From Arthrobacter woluwensis (GTDB taxonomy: Bacteria; Actinomycetota; Actinomycetes; Actinomycetales; Micrococcaceae), in the NCBI RefSeq assembly GCF_030816155.1, contig NZ_JAUSXR010000001.1, forward strand, positions 2,046,001 through 2,110,000: 64,000 bases of DNA, written 5' to 3'. This document shows, piece after piece, positions 55,875 to 64,000 of the stretch. Every line of letters starts with the position of its first letter. Within the stretch, counting starts at the first letter, position 1. Both the position numbers and the translations under genes were made by a program. The notes beneath the pieces were generated by a model. It did not search any database. It saw only the letters and a program-made list of their open reading frames with translations, and had not been told where the DNA came from.

Positions 55875-57008
55875 ATGCAATTCGGAATCTTCACCGTGAG
55901 TGACATCACCACGGACCCCACCACGGGCACCACCCCCACGGAGCACGAGCGGATCAAGGCGACGGTCGAGATCGCCAAGAAGGCCGAGGACGTGGGCCTG
56001 GACGTGTTCGCACTCGGCGAGCACCACAACCGCCCGTTCTTCTCCAGCTCCCCCACCACCACGCTGGCGTACATCGCGGCGCAGACGGAGAAGCTGATCC
56101 TCTCCACCTCCACCACGCTCATCACCACGAATGACCCGGTGAAGATCGCCGAGGACTTCGCGATGCTGCAGCACGTGGCCGATGGCCGCGTGGACCTCAT
56201 GCTCGGCCGCGGCAACACCCCGCCGGTCTACCCCTGGTTCGGCAAGAACATCCAGGACGGGGTGAACCTGGCGATCGAGAACTACAGCCTGCTGCGTGAG
56301 CTGTGGGACAAGGACATCGTCAACTGGCAGGGCAAGTTCCGCACCCCGCTGCAGAACTTCACCTCCACTCCGCGTCCCCTGGACGACGTCGCGCCGTTCG
56401 TCTGGCACGGCTCCATCCGCACCCCGCAGATCGCCGAGCTGGCGGCCTACTTCGGTGACGGGTTCTTCGCCAACAACATCTTCTGGCCGAAGGAGCACTT
56501 CCAGCGGCTCATCGCCCTGTACCGCGAGCGCTACGAGCACTACGGCCACGGCACGGCGGAGCAGGCCATCGTGGGTCTCGGCGGGCAGTTCTTCATGCGC
56601 CGGAACTCCCAGGACGCCGTCCGCGAATTCCGCCCGTACTTCGACAACGCCCCCGTCTACGGCCATGGCCCGTCCCTGGAGGACTTCACCTCGCAGACGC
56701 CGCTCACCGTCGGAAGCCCGCAGGAGGTCATCGAGAAGACCCTGAGCTTCCGTGAGACCTTCGGCGACTACCAGCGCCAGCTCTTCCTGGTGGACCACGC
56801 CGGCCTGCCGCTGAAGACGGTCCTGGAGCAGCTGGACCTGCTCGGTGAGATCCTGCCGGAGCTCCGCAAGGGCTTCGCCGAAGGCCGTCCCGCCACCGTG
56901 CCGGACGCCCCGACGCACGCCTCGCTCGTGGCCGCCAAGGAGGCCAAGCAGGCCGAGGGTGACGCCGCAGGACAGGACGAACCGGCCGGGCAGGTCGCGA
57001 CGTCATGA
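55875..57008 (+). CDS. Luciferase-like (LLM class) flavin-dependent oxidoreductase
   Basis: A 377-residue flavin enzyme. It has MQFGIFTVSDIT at the start, VGLDVFALGEHHNRPFFSSS, an Ile/Leu-rich barrel strand pattern and DGRVDLMLGRGNTPPVYPWF, typical of bacterial luciferase-like monooxygenases. AAGGAGG lies six bases before the ATG; the open frame extends 20 codons upstream through the operator. It overlaps the MarR gene by 4 bases. The substrate is unknown. The Ala/Gln/Glu-rich 40-residue C-terminal tail looks disordered. Confidence 0.92.
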   Translation: MQFGIFTVSDITTDPTTGTTPTEHERIKATVEIAKKAEDVGLDVFALGEHHNRPFFSSSPTTTLAYIAAQTEKLILSTSTTLITTNDPVKIAEDFAMLQHVADGRVDLMLGRGNTPPVYPWFGKNIQDGVNLAIENYSLLRELWDKDIVNWQGKFRTPLQNFTSTPRPLDDVAPFVWHGSIRTPQIAELAAYFGDGFFANNIFWPKEHFQRLIALYRERYEHYGHGTAEQAIVGLGGQFFMRRNSQDAVREFRPYFDNAPVYGHGPSLEDFTSQTPLTVGSPQEVIEKTLSFRETFGDYQRQLFLVDHAGLPLKTVLEQLDLLGEILPELRKGFAEGRPATVPDAPTHASLVAAKEAKQAEGDAAGQDEPAGQVATS

Positions 57009-57478
57009 GCAAGGCACCGCACGTCCGCACCGCTGCCGCCACCTGGGAGTCCCTCTTCCGGGCCCAGGTGGCGGTCATGCGGCGCCTCAATGAGGCTCCC
57101 GCCTTCCGGCAGGTCGGCGTGTCCCACAAGGTCAGCGTGAAGGAGTACGACGTCCTGTTCACGCTCAGCCGCTGTCCGGAGGGCTGGCTGCGCCTGCACG
57201 AGATCAACGATCGCGTGCTCCTCAGCCAGTCGAGCCTGAGCCGGCTGGTGGAGCGCCTGCAGAACCGTGGGCTGATCGAGCGTCAGACCGCGCCGGACGA
57301 CGGTCGGGGCATCCTGATCCGCCTCACGCCAGAAGGCCGCGCGGTGCAGAAGGAGATCGGCCGGGCGCACGTGCGGGACATCGCCGCCGTCGTGGGCCCG
57401 GCGCTCAGTGAGGACGAGATGGCCGACCTCATGCGCCTGACCGAGAAGCTGCGGCAGGGACTCGGGCACCCGGAATAG
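57005..57478 (+). CDS. MarR-family transcriptional regulator
   Basis: A 157-residue winged-helix protein: SVKEYDVLFTLSRCPEGWLR, the recognition helix SQSSLSRLVERLQNRGLIER and the wing TAPDDGRGILIRLTPEGR, with flanking dimer helices. It overlaps the oxidoreductase by an ATGA. Self-regulated MarR units like this commonly derepress on binding a phenolic or oxidised ligand; a palindrome over the shared promoter supports this. Confidence 0.92.
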   Translation: MSKAPHVRTAAATWESLFRAQVAVMRRLNEAPAFRQVGVSHKVSVKEYDVLFTLSRCPEGWLRLHEINDRVLLSQSSLSRLVERLQNRGLIERQTAPDDGRGILIRLTPEGRAVQKEIGRAHVRDIAAVVGPALSEDEMADLMRLTEKLRQGLGHPE

Positions 57479-57580
57479 GGCCCGGCCCTCCGCACGACCG
57501 GTGGTGGCCGGCCAGGAAATCCCCAGCCACCGCACAGCAATCCACCGGCACGCCACAGGGTGCCGTGAAAGACTGAGAGC

Positions 57581-58111
57581 ATGAGCAGCAGCACCACCGG
57601 GACCGTCGGAAGCACGGCCGCCGCGGAACCCGGACCCGGGTCGCCGGCGGCCGTCGCCGTGACGGCTGAACCCGGCGGCGCCTCCACTGCGCGACCCACG
57701 ACGGCGGCCTCCCGCCTCTGGGGCCAGATCGGCCGGTTCACGGTGGTGGGCGTGCTGTGCACGGCGGCGTCGATCGGACTGTACGCGCTGCTGCGCCCCT
57801 CCGTCGGACCCCAGTGGGCCAACGCGCTCGCTCTGGTCTCGACGTCGATCCTCAACACGGCCCTGAACCGAGCCGCCACGTTCCGCATCCAGGGCGGACA
57901 GGGCGCGGCCCGGGATCACGCGCGCGGACTCCTCGTGATGGGCATCGCCTGGGTCATCACGGCGTCCAGCCTGGCCCTGCTGCACTGGCTCCAGCCGGAA
58001 GCGACCGTCACCGAGGAACTCTGGACCACCACCCTGGCCGGGTTCCTGGCCACCGTGGTCCGCTTCACCCTGTTCCGGCAGTGGATCTTCCGCCGCGCAC
58101 GGAACGCGTGA
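57581..58111 (+). CDS. GtrA-family membrane protein
   Basis: A 176-residue protein with a 45-residue Ala/Gly/Thr-rich tail, then four membrane helices (about residues 50-70, 78-95, 112-132, 147-167). Motifs include RFTVVGVLCTAASIGLYALL, NALNRAATFRIQG-like (here NTALNRAATFRIQGGQGA) and TLFRQWIFRRA. GtrA proteins are thought to move lipid-linked sugars across the membrane for wall or teichoic glycosylation. It faces nadS, convergent. Confidence 0.88.
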   Translation: MSSSTTGTVGSTAAAEPGPGSPAAVAVTAEPGGASTARPTTAASRLWGQIGRFTVVGVLCTAASIGLYALLRPSVGPQWANALALVSTSILNTALNRAATFRIQGGQGAARDHARGLLVMGIAWVITASSLALLHWLQPEATVTEELWTTTLAGFLATVVRFTLFRQWIFRRARNA

Positions 58112-58152
58112 GCACGCAACACCTGAGCACGGAACGCCCGAGCGCCTGAGGA

Positions 58153-59310
58153 TCAGACGGTTCCGGCGCCCAGCCTGCTGAAGATGTCGCCCAGCGCTCG
58201 CGCGGTCACCGTCAGGTCTTCGTCGCTCGTGTCCCGCGGCAGGCTGAAGCGCACCGCCGTGAGCGCCACGTCCGCCGGATGACCCATGGCCGTCAGGACG
58301 GCCGACGGCTCGCTGGACCCGGCGGCGCACGCCGAGCCGCTCGAACAGACGATTCCCCGCCGCTCCAGCTCGAGCAGCACCGTCTCCCCCGCCACACCGG
58401 GGAAGCAGAACGAGGCTGAACCGGGAAGCCGGTTCACGGGATCGCCCGTGAGCACCGCACCCGGGACGGTGTCCTGGACGGCGCGGATGAAGCGGTCCCG
58501 TCGAGCCGCTGCGGCGGCGCCGTCCGCGGCCCGGCGTTCGTCCTCGGCGAGTTCCAGCGCGGTCGCGAACGCCACCGCTCCCGCCACGTCCTCGGTTCCT
58601 GAACGGCGGTCCCTCTGCTGGCCACCGCCGTGCAGGAGCGGTTCAAAGGGAGTCCGGGCCTTCAGGTACAGCACGCCGTTGCCCTTGGGCGCGCCCAGCT
58701 TGTGACCCGCGAGGGACAGCGCCGCGACACCCAGCTCCCGGACGTTCAGCGGGAGTGCACCGGCTGCCTGCACGGCGTCGCTGTGCAGCGGGGCGCCGGC
58801 CTGCTGCGCGAGGGCCGCCAGGGCCGGGATGTCCTGGACGGTGCCCACTTCGTTGTTCGCATACATGACGCTCGCCACCGCCGTGCGTTCCCCCAGGAGC
58901 GCGGCGAAGTCCTCGGCGAGGACCACGCCCCGGTGGTCCACCGGAACGACATCCACCGCGAAGCCGTGCACCCTGGCAAGATACTCCGCCGATTCCGTCA
59001 CCGCGGGGTGTTCGATCGCGCTGATCAGGACCCGGTCGAGCCGGGGATCGCGCGCCCGGCGGGCGAGGGCGATGCCCTTCAGCGCCGCGTTGTCGGCTTC
59101 GGTGCCGCCGGAGGTGAAGAGCACCTCCGCGGGGCGGCAGCCGAGCACGGCGGCCACCCGGCGTCGTGCGTCCTCCAGGACCGCCCGGGCGCTTTCGCCC
59201 ACTTCGTGGTGGCTCGCCGGATTGCCGAACGTCCCGGACAGCACCGGCCAGAGCGCCTGCAGCACCTCGGGGCGGACCGGGTTGGTGGCCGCCGCGTCCA
59301 GGTAGATCAC
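58153..59310 (-). CDS. nadS: Cysteine desulfurase of the NAD operon (NadS/IscS type)
   Basis: PLP enzyme that takes sulfur from cysteine; here it probably builds the NadA iron-sulfur cluster. The 385-residue protein has YLDAAATNPVRPEVLQAL, SGGTEADNAALKG, the PLP lysine in SLAGHKLGAPKGNG and the active-site Cys in CSSGSACAAGSSEPS. Its start overlaps the nadC stop by 4 bases, placing it in the nad operon. The symbol reflects this position; other desulfurases of the family are similar. Confidence 0.9.
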   Translation of the reverse strand: MIYLDAAATNPVRPEVLQALWPVLSGTFGNPASHHEVGESARAVLEDARRRVAAVLGCRPAEVLFTSGGTEADNAALKGIALARRARDPRLDRVLISAIEHPAVTESAEYLARVHGFAVDVVPVDHRGVVLAEDFAALLGERTAVASVMYANNEVGTVQDIPALAALAQQAGAPLHSDAVQAAGALPLNVRELGVAALSLAGHKLGAPKGNGVLYLKARTPFEPLLHGGGQQRDRRSGTEDVAGAVAFATALELAEDERRAADGAAAAARRDRFIRAVQDTVPGAVLTGDPVNRLPGSASFCFPGVAGETVLLELERRGIVCSSGSACAAGSSEPSAVLTAMGHPADVALTAVRFSLPRDTSDEDLTVTARALGDIFSRLGAGTV

Positions 59311-60209
59311 GGCGTGCCCTGGGAGTGGATGTCCATGTCGAGGCCCAGGTCCAGGTTGGCGACGCTGTGCGTGATCGCGCCGGAGGAGATGATGTCCACC
59401 CCGGTGGCGGCGATCGCCGCGATGGTGTCCAGCCGGACGTTGCCGCTCGCCTCCACGAGCGCCCGTCCCGCCACCCGGCGCACGCCCTCGGCGAGGTCCT
59501 CGAGGGAGAAATTGTCCAGCATGATGGTGTCCACCTCGGCGGCCAGCACAGGTTCGATCATCTCCAGACCGTCGACCTCCACCTCGAGGTGCACCGTGTG
59601 CCCAAGGCGGGATTTGCCGTCCAGAAGCGCCTGGGTGATCTTCCCGGGGTCTCCGCCGGTGAGGACCGCCAGGTGGTTGTCCTTCACCATGACCGCGTCG
59701 GACAGACTGTAGCGGTGATTGTGCCCGCCACCGCAGCGCACGGCGTACCGTTCGAGGTTCCGCAGGCCCGGCGTCGTCTTCCGGGTGTCGACCACCCGGG
59801 CACGGGTCCCGGCCACAGCCTCCACGAGCTCGTGGGTGGCGGTGGCGATGGCGCTCATCCGCTGCATCAGGTTCAGCGCGATCCGCTCGCCCAGCAGCAC
59901 CGAGCGGGCCGGGCCCTCGATCAGGGTCAGCCGCTCTCCCGGCTCGAACGACCGGCCGTCCTCCACAAGCGGCGTCACCCGGACCCGGGGATCGACCAGC
60001 GCGAACACCCGCTGCACCACGGGTCCTCCGCTCAGCACACCCGGGACCCGGGCCCGCACCACTGCCTCCGCGGTCGCCTCCAGCGGAATGAACGTCTCAC
60101 TGGTGACATCGCCGTGCGCGGCGTCCTCCTCGAGCGCGGTCAGGATGACCCGGTCCAGGGCCCGCTCGTCCGGGCCTGCCAGGAATCCGGTGGTCAGCGT
60201 CTGGTTCAT
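59307..60209 (-). CDS. nadC: Nicotinate-nucleotide pyrophosphorylase (quinolinate phosphoribosyltransferase)
   Basis: Turns quinolinate and PRPP into nicotinate mononucleotide. The 300-residue protein has EDAAHGDVTSETFIP, VVDTRKTTPGLRNLERYAVR (substrate-binding Arg and Lys), GGGHNHRYSLSDAVMVKDNH and EVEVDGLEM. Its ATG overlaps the nadB stop by 4 bases, and its end overlaps nadS by 4. Confidence 0.96.
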   Translation of the reverse strand: MNQTLTTGFLAGPDERALDRVILTALEEDAAHGDVTSETFIPLEATAEAVVRARVPGVLSGGPVVQRVFALVDPRVRVTPLVEDGRSFEPGERLTLIEGPARSVLLGERIALNLMQRMSAIATATHELVEAVAGTRARVVDTRKTTPGLRNLERYAVRCGGGHNHRYSLSDAVMVKDNHLAVLTGGDPGKITQALLDGKSRLGHTVHLEVEVDGLEMIEPVLAAEVDTIMLDNFSLEDLAEGVRRVAGRALVEASGNVRLDTIAAIAATGVDIISSGAITHSVANLDLGLDMDIHSQGTP

Positions 60210-61990
60210 GGGGTGGGGATCCTTCCGGAAGGCGAGGGGACGACGACGGCGCGCGGCTCGGCGCGCCAGCTGAGGTGCCGCTGGTCGACAGGCCGTCCGA
60301 GTGGGGCGTCCGCGCGGTGATGAGCGCCGACACTGACCTCACGGGAGAGGGCTCCCGCCACGAGGACCCGGGCGGCGAGGAGACTGTGCCGGAACGCGGG
60401 GGTGTTCGACCTCGCGAGCCAGCCGTCCAGCACGGACGCGGCGTGGGACAGCCCCTCCGCGGTGCGGGACATGCCGGCCTCCGCGGTCATGAGGTGCTGC
60501 AGCGCCTCGAGGCCCGGGGACTCAAGACTCGGGTCCTCACGACTCAGGGCCTCGGGGCGGGACGTCGCGGCGCCGGACACGGGCGCGCCGCCTTCGGTAG
60601 CCTCACCGGGGATCATCACCGGCAGCTCTGCCACGCCCGCCGCCGGATTGCCGGCGGGCCACCGGGTCCCAGCGGATTCGCCGGAACCCGCCCGTTCCGC
60701 CGAGAGCGCCTCGATGACGCGGCGGGCGAACACCAGCCCTTCCAGCAGAGAGTTGGAGGCGAGCCGGTTCGCACCGTGCACGCCGGTGCACGCCACCTCG
60801 CCGGCGGCCCAGAGGCCGGGGACGGACGTCCTGCCCCAGAGATCCGTGGCGACGCCTCCCATCCAGTAGTGGGCGGCGGGGGCCACCGGGACGGGCTCGC
60901 GCTCCCAATCGATTCCGGCGAGCGCCAGCGCGGCGCTGATACTCGGGAAACGGCGCGCCAGGAATCCCCGGCCCTCGCGTTCCACGAGTGGCCTGGCATC
61001 GAGGAACACGGCCCCTTCGGGGGTGCCGCGGTCGGCGAGGTGGGCGGCGACCGCCCGCGAGACCACATCGCGCGGAGCCAGCTCGGCCAGAGGGTGATAA
61101 TCCGGCATGAAACGACGGCCCTCGTCGTCCAGCAGCACAGCGCCCTCGCCACGGACAGCTTCGGAGACCAGCCAGCCGTCCTGTGCCTGGCCCGGCAGCC
61201 GCAGCGCGGTCGGGTGGAACTGCAGGAATTCGGCATCCGTCACGACCGCGCCGGCCTCCAGTGCCAGGCCGACGCCCTCCCCGAGAGCCCCGGACGGATT
61301 GGTGGTCCGGGCGAAGAGACGGCCGGCGCCGCCGGTGGCCAGGAGCACCCCTGCCGCCGGCAATTCGTGGCGCACGCCGTCCCGCTCGAACACGACGCCG
61401 CGGACGCTTCCGCCGTCGCGGGCATCAGGCAGCAGCGCCGTGACCCAGGCGTTCTCCACCAGACTGACCCGTCCGGCCAGCACCTGGGCGATGACGGCCG
61501 AGACCAGGGCACGGACGATCCCGGCCCCGGTAGCGTCCCCACCGACGTGAAGGATCCGGGGGTGGGAGTGCGCGGCTTCCAGGCCGAGCGCCGGATCGCC
61601 GGACGCCCCGGCGTCGAAGCGCACGCCGAACCGTTCCAGATTCCGCACGTCCAGCTGCGCGCCCGAGCAGAGGATGCGGACAGCCTCCGGATCGCACAGT
61701 CCGGCCCCCGCGGCCAGCGTGTCCCGGACGTGGGCCTCCACCGAGTCCCCGGGGGCACGGCGGGCCTCGTCCAGGACGGCGCAGATCCCGCCCTGGGCCG
61801 CGAAGCTGTTACTGGCCTCCAGTTCGCTCCGGGTCAGGAGCACCACGGGGATTCCGGCTTCGGCGGCGAGCAGCGTGGCGTAGAGGCCCGCGATCCCGGC
61901 GCCGACCACGGCGAGCCCGGCGGACGGCGCGCGACCTTCGGATGGTGTGGCGGCGTCGTCGGCCCTGGGAAGGTCCGGACGGGCTGTCAT
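60206..61990 (-). CDS. nadB: L-aspartate oxidase
   Basis: FAD flavoprotein that oxidises aspartate to iminoaspartate for NadA. The 594-residue protein has LAVVGAGIAGLYATLLAAEA, SNSFAAQGGICAVL, EFLQFHPTALRLPG and LWAAGEVACTGVHGANRLAS, then NSLLEGLVFARR. After about residue 415 a low-complexity stretch (Gly, Ser, Pro, Glu) of about 60 residues precedes the terminal helical domain, an insert relative to the usual 540 or so residues. The ATG overlaps nadA by 4 bases. Confidence 0.95.
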   Translation of the reverse strand: MTARPDLPRADDAATPSEGRAPSAGLAVVGAGIAGLYATLLAAEAGIPVVLLTRSELEASNSFAAQGGICAVLDEARRAPGDSVEAHVRDTLAAGAGLCDPEAVRILCSGAQLDVRNLERFGVRFDAGASGDPALGLEAAHSHPRILHVGGDATGAGIVRALVSAVIAQVLAGRVSLVENAWVTALLPDARDGGSVRGVVFERDGVRHELPAAGVLLATGGAGRLFARTTNPSGALGEGVGLALEAGAVVTDAEFLQFHPTALRLPGQAQDGWLVSEAVRGEGAVLLDDEGRRFMPDYHPLAELAPRDVVSRAVAAHLADRGTPEGAVFLDARPLVEREGRGFLARRFPSISAALALAGIDWEREPVPVAPAAHYWMGGVATDLWGRTSVPGLWAAGEVACTGVHGANRLASNSLLEGLVFARRVIEALSAERAGSGESAGTRWPAGNPAAGVAELPVMIPGEATEGGAPVSGAATSRPEALSREDPSLESPGLEALQHLMTAEAGMSRTAEGLSHAASVLDGWLARSNTPAFRHSLLAARVLVAGALSREVSVGAHHRADAPLGRPVDQRHLSWRAEPRAVVVPSPSGRIPTP

Positions 61991-63300
61991 GGCCGTGCCG
62001 CCAGCATCCGTTCCAGGGCGACGCGGGCGCCCTGCTGCACGGCGTCGTCTACGACGATCTGGTTCACGACCCGGCCCTGCACCAGTTCCTCCAGCACCCA
62101 GGCCAGGTAGGCGGGGTGGATGCGGTACATGGTGGAGCAGGGGCAGATCACGGGGTCGAGGCAGAAGATCGTGTGCTGCGGGTACTCGGCGGCGAGCCGG
62201 TTGACCATGTTGATCTCGGTGCCGATGGCGAAGGTCGTGGGTTCGGTGGCGGATGCGACGGCCTTCCGGATGTGGTCGGTGGACCCCGCCGAGTCCGCCG
62301 CGTCCACCACCTCCATGGGGCACTCGGGGTGGACGATCACGGTCACGCCCGGGTGGTCCTGACGGGCCTTCTCGATCTGCGCCACGGTGAAGCGCTTGTG
62401 GACCGAGCAGAAGCCCTGCCAGAGGATGACCTCGGCCTCCTCCAGGGTGGCCTCGCTGTTGCCGCCCAGGTCCTTGCGAGGATTCCAGAGGGGCATGTGC
62501 TCGAGCGGCACGCCCATGGCCTTCGCCGTGTTGCGGCCCAGGTGCTGGTCCGGGAAGAACAGGACCCGCTGCCCGCGTTCGAAGGCCCATTCCAGCACCG
62601 TCGCGGCGTTGGAAGACGTGCAGACGATCCCCCCGTGCTCACCGCAGAACGCCTTCAGTGCGGCCGAAGAGTTCATGTAGGTCACCGGGATGACGGGGAG
62701 CCTGCCGTCGGCATCCGGTGCGGTGCCGTAGATCTCCTCGAGCTGCTCCCAGCACTCCTGCACGGAGTCGATGTCCGCCATGTCCGCCATGGAGCAGCCG
62801 GCCGCCAGGTTGGGCAGGATCACGGCCTGGCGGTCCGTGGAGAGGATGTCCGCGGTCTCGGCCATGAAGTGGACCCCGCAGAAGATGATCGCCTCCGCCT
62901 CGGGACGGGTCAGGGCGGCGTTCGCGAGCTGGAAGGAGTCGCCCACGAAGTCGGCGTACTTGACCACTTCATCGCGCTGGTAGAAGTGTCCCAGGATCAC
63001 GGCCCGGTCTCCCAGCACCTCTTTGGCGGCCAGGATGCGGCGGTCCAGTTCGGCGTCGCTCGCCTGCTTGTACTCGGCGGGGATCTCACCCTGGCGGGGC
63101 GTGCTCGACGGCGCGACGTCGGCGCTGGAGGCGCCCGGCCCGTACGCGGGGACGCCGCGAGCGGCCTCGGCGGCGTCGTACTCCCAGGGGCCGCTGGCCA
63201 GCTCGGTGCTGCACGTGCTCTGCCCGGCAGCCCGGGACAGCGCCGCGCTTTCGGCCTGCTCGCGGGTCAGGAGCTGAATGGTGGCGTTGACGCTGCTCAT
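61987..63300 (-). CDS. nadA: Quinolinate synthase (4Fe-4S)
   Basis: Condenses iminoaspartate with dihydroxyacetone phosphate to quinolinate. The 437-residue protein has a 70-residue variable N-terminus, then AVILGHFYQRDEVVKYADFV, FCGVHFMAETADIL, CTSSNAATVLEWAF and DPVICPCSTMYRIHP, which carry the cluster cysteines. Its ATG overlaps the stop of the upstream Nudix regulator by 4 bases. The frame is open further upstream, inside that gene. Confidence 0.96.
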   Translation of the reverse strand: MSSVNATIQLLTREQAESAALSRAAGQSTCSTELASGPWEYDAAEAARGVPAYGPGASSADVAPSSTPRQGEIPAEYKQASDAELDRRILAAKEVLGDRAVILGHFYQRDEVVKYADFVGDSFQLANAALTRPEAEAIIFCGVHFMAETADILSTDRQAVILPNLAAGCSMADMADIDSVQECWEQLEEIYGTAPDADGRLPVIPVTYMNSSAALKAFCGEHGGIVCTSSNAATVLEWAFERGQRVLFFPDQHLGRNTAKAMGVPLEHMPLWNPRKDLGGNSEATLEEAEVILWQGFCSVHKRFTVAQIEKARQDHPGVTVIVHPECPMEVVDAADSAGSTDHIRKAVASATEPTTFAIGTEINMVNRLAAEYPQHTIFCLDPVICPCSTMYRIHPAYLAWVLEELVQGRVVNQIVVDDAVQQGARVALERMLAARP

Positions 63301-64000
63301 GAGGGGTTCCTTGCTGTGTTCGGTGCTGTCCGGGGAGTGCTCGACGGCGCGGGGCCGGTGTAGCGGTAGAGGCGCGGCGGGCGGTGCTTGCCGCCCTGGA
63401 GGTAGCGGTCGCTGGGTTCGATGCCGACGGCGCTGGTCACGTGCCGCCGGAAGTTCGCGGGATCGAGAGGCTTGTCCAGGACGGCCTCGTAGACCTCCCG
63501 CAGCTGGGCCAGCGTGAAGTACTCCCCGAGGAAGTGGAACGCGATCGAGGCGTATTCCATCTTGTTGCGGAGCCGCCAGAGGGCGTAGTCCACGATCTCC
63601 TGGTGGTCGAAGGCCAGGTCCTCGACCTTGTCCGCCCGGAACCAGCGGACGTTCTCCTCCTCCCCGGGCAGCTCGGCCTCCTCCGGCTGGACCAGCGCCC
63701 AGTAGACGATGCTCACCACGCGCTGAGCGGGCGAGCGGTGCAGGCCACCGAAGGCGTAGAGCTGTTCCAGGTAGCGGGGAGCCAGCCCCGTGGTGTCGAG
63801 GAGGTTCCGCGAGGCGGCCTCGGGCAGCGATTCGTCGTGGCGGAGGGGGCCGCCCGGGAGCGCCCACTGTCCTTTGAACGGCTCCCGGATCCGTCGGACC
63901 AGGGGAAGCCAGAGCGTCGGACGACCGGAGGTCTCGCTGGGTTTCAGCGCGAAGATGACCGTGGAGATCGCCAGCCCGGGCGCCGCGAGGCGGCGTTCCT
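63297..64000 (-). CDS. nrtR: NrtR-like Nudix-domain regulator of the nad operon (5' end outside window)
   Basis: Only the last 233 residues are present. The Nudix domain includes LAISTVIFALKPSETSGRPT and the box GGPLRHDESLPEAASRNLLD. In that box the catalytic RE-U-xEE pattern is replaced by RN-LL-DT, so pyrophosphatase activity is unlikely. A C-terminal winged helix follows (about the last 75 residues: KMEYASIAFHFLGEYFTLAQ, then LREVYEAVL). This is the layout of NrtR, which binds ADP-ribose and represses NAD genes. The stop overlaps the nadA ATG. The gene symbol is by layout and context. Confidence 0.82.
   Translation of the reverse strand, partial: ERRLAAPGLAISTVIFALKPSETSGRPTLWLPLVRRIREPFKGQWALPGGPLRHDESLPEAASRNLLDTTGLAPRYLEQLYAFGGLHRSPAQRVVSIVYWALVQPEEAELPGEEENVRWFRADKVEDLAFDHQEIVDYALWRLRNKMEYASIAFHFLGEYFTLAQLREVYEAVLDKPLDPANFRRHVTSAVGIEPSDRYLQGGKHRPPRLYRYTGPAPSSTPRTAPNTARNPS

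Noticed and set aside
49074..55875. Two open minus-strand frames of over 1,000 codons opposite the family 5 binding protein, mqo and the RND pump
   Set aside because: The plus-strand genes have complete motifs and ribosome binding sites; the antisense frames have Arg/Gly/His-rich sequence with no recognisable domain.

Overview
The window is high-GC DNA from an actinobacterium, most likely a member of the Micrococcaceae (Arthrobacter and relatives). This rests on gene content and order (ltbR/ndgR-type regulator next to leuCD, murA-plsC-gpsA-ddl, ilvBNC-serA, nad operon with its own cysteine desulfurase), on frequent GTG and TTG starts and ATGA gene overlaps, and on several apparently leaderless promoters. 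Most of it is ordinary chromosomal core carrying a few accessory inserts.

Layout. Bases 1-3546 hold a minus-strand envelope-precursor run: murA, a PlsC acyltransferase, gpsA and the start of ddl, which is cut by the window edge. Bases 3656-11763 hold a sugar module: a divergent ROK repressor, a binding protein, two permeases and two tandem GH13 alpha-glucosidases, with no dedicated ATPase. Bases 11888-14825 hold leuD, leuC and the divergent IclR-family regulator. A DUF1697 gene and three minus-strand tRNA genes (Gln, Glu, Glu) follow. Bases 16074-24562 hold a HAD hydrolase, gltX, an FAH-family hydrolase, a TetR / beta-ketoacyl synthase pair divided by twin operators, a metallo-beta-lactamase-fold protein, ilvE and leuB. 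Bases 24702-35378 hold a two-component system, a MacB-like ABC pair, metG and a second ABC pair. Bases 35560-42852 hold serA, ilvC, ilvN and ilvB behind a leader-peptide attenuator, then ilvD.

Bases 43140-46891 are the most unusual part. A tRNA-Lys gene is followed by about 3.6 kb of accessory DNA, closed by a 34-base inverted copy of the tRNA-Lys core. Inside are a secreted protein with six C-terminal cysteines, a small two-helix membrane protein directly downstream (possible bacteriocin/immunity pair), small degenerate reading frames and three unrecognised minus-strand genes. Bases 47017-58111 hold an APC permease, a BCP peroxiredoxin, tRNA-Leu, a peptide-type binding protein, mqo, an RND pump, a luciferase-like oxidoreductase with its MarR regulator, and a GtrA protein. 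Bases 58153-64000 hold a tightly overlapped NAD operon: nrtR-like regulator (cut by the window end), nadA, nadB, nadC and nadS.

How the genes work together. Branched-chain amino acid synthesis dominates (leuB, leuC, leuD, ilvB, ilvN, ilvC, ilvD, ilvE). A similar palindrome sits upstream of leuC/ltbR, leuB and the ilvB leader, suggesting one IclR-type regulon, with ribosome-mediated attenuation added at ilvBNC. All functions are inferred from sequence motifs read by eye; no database search was possible.
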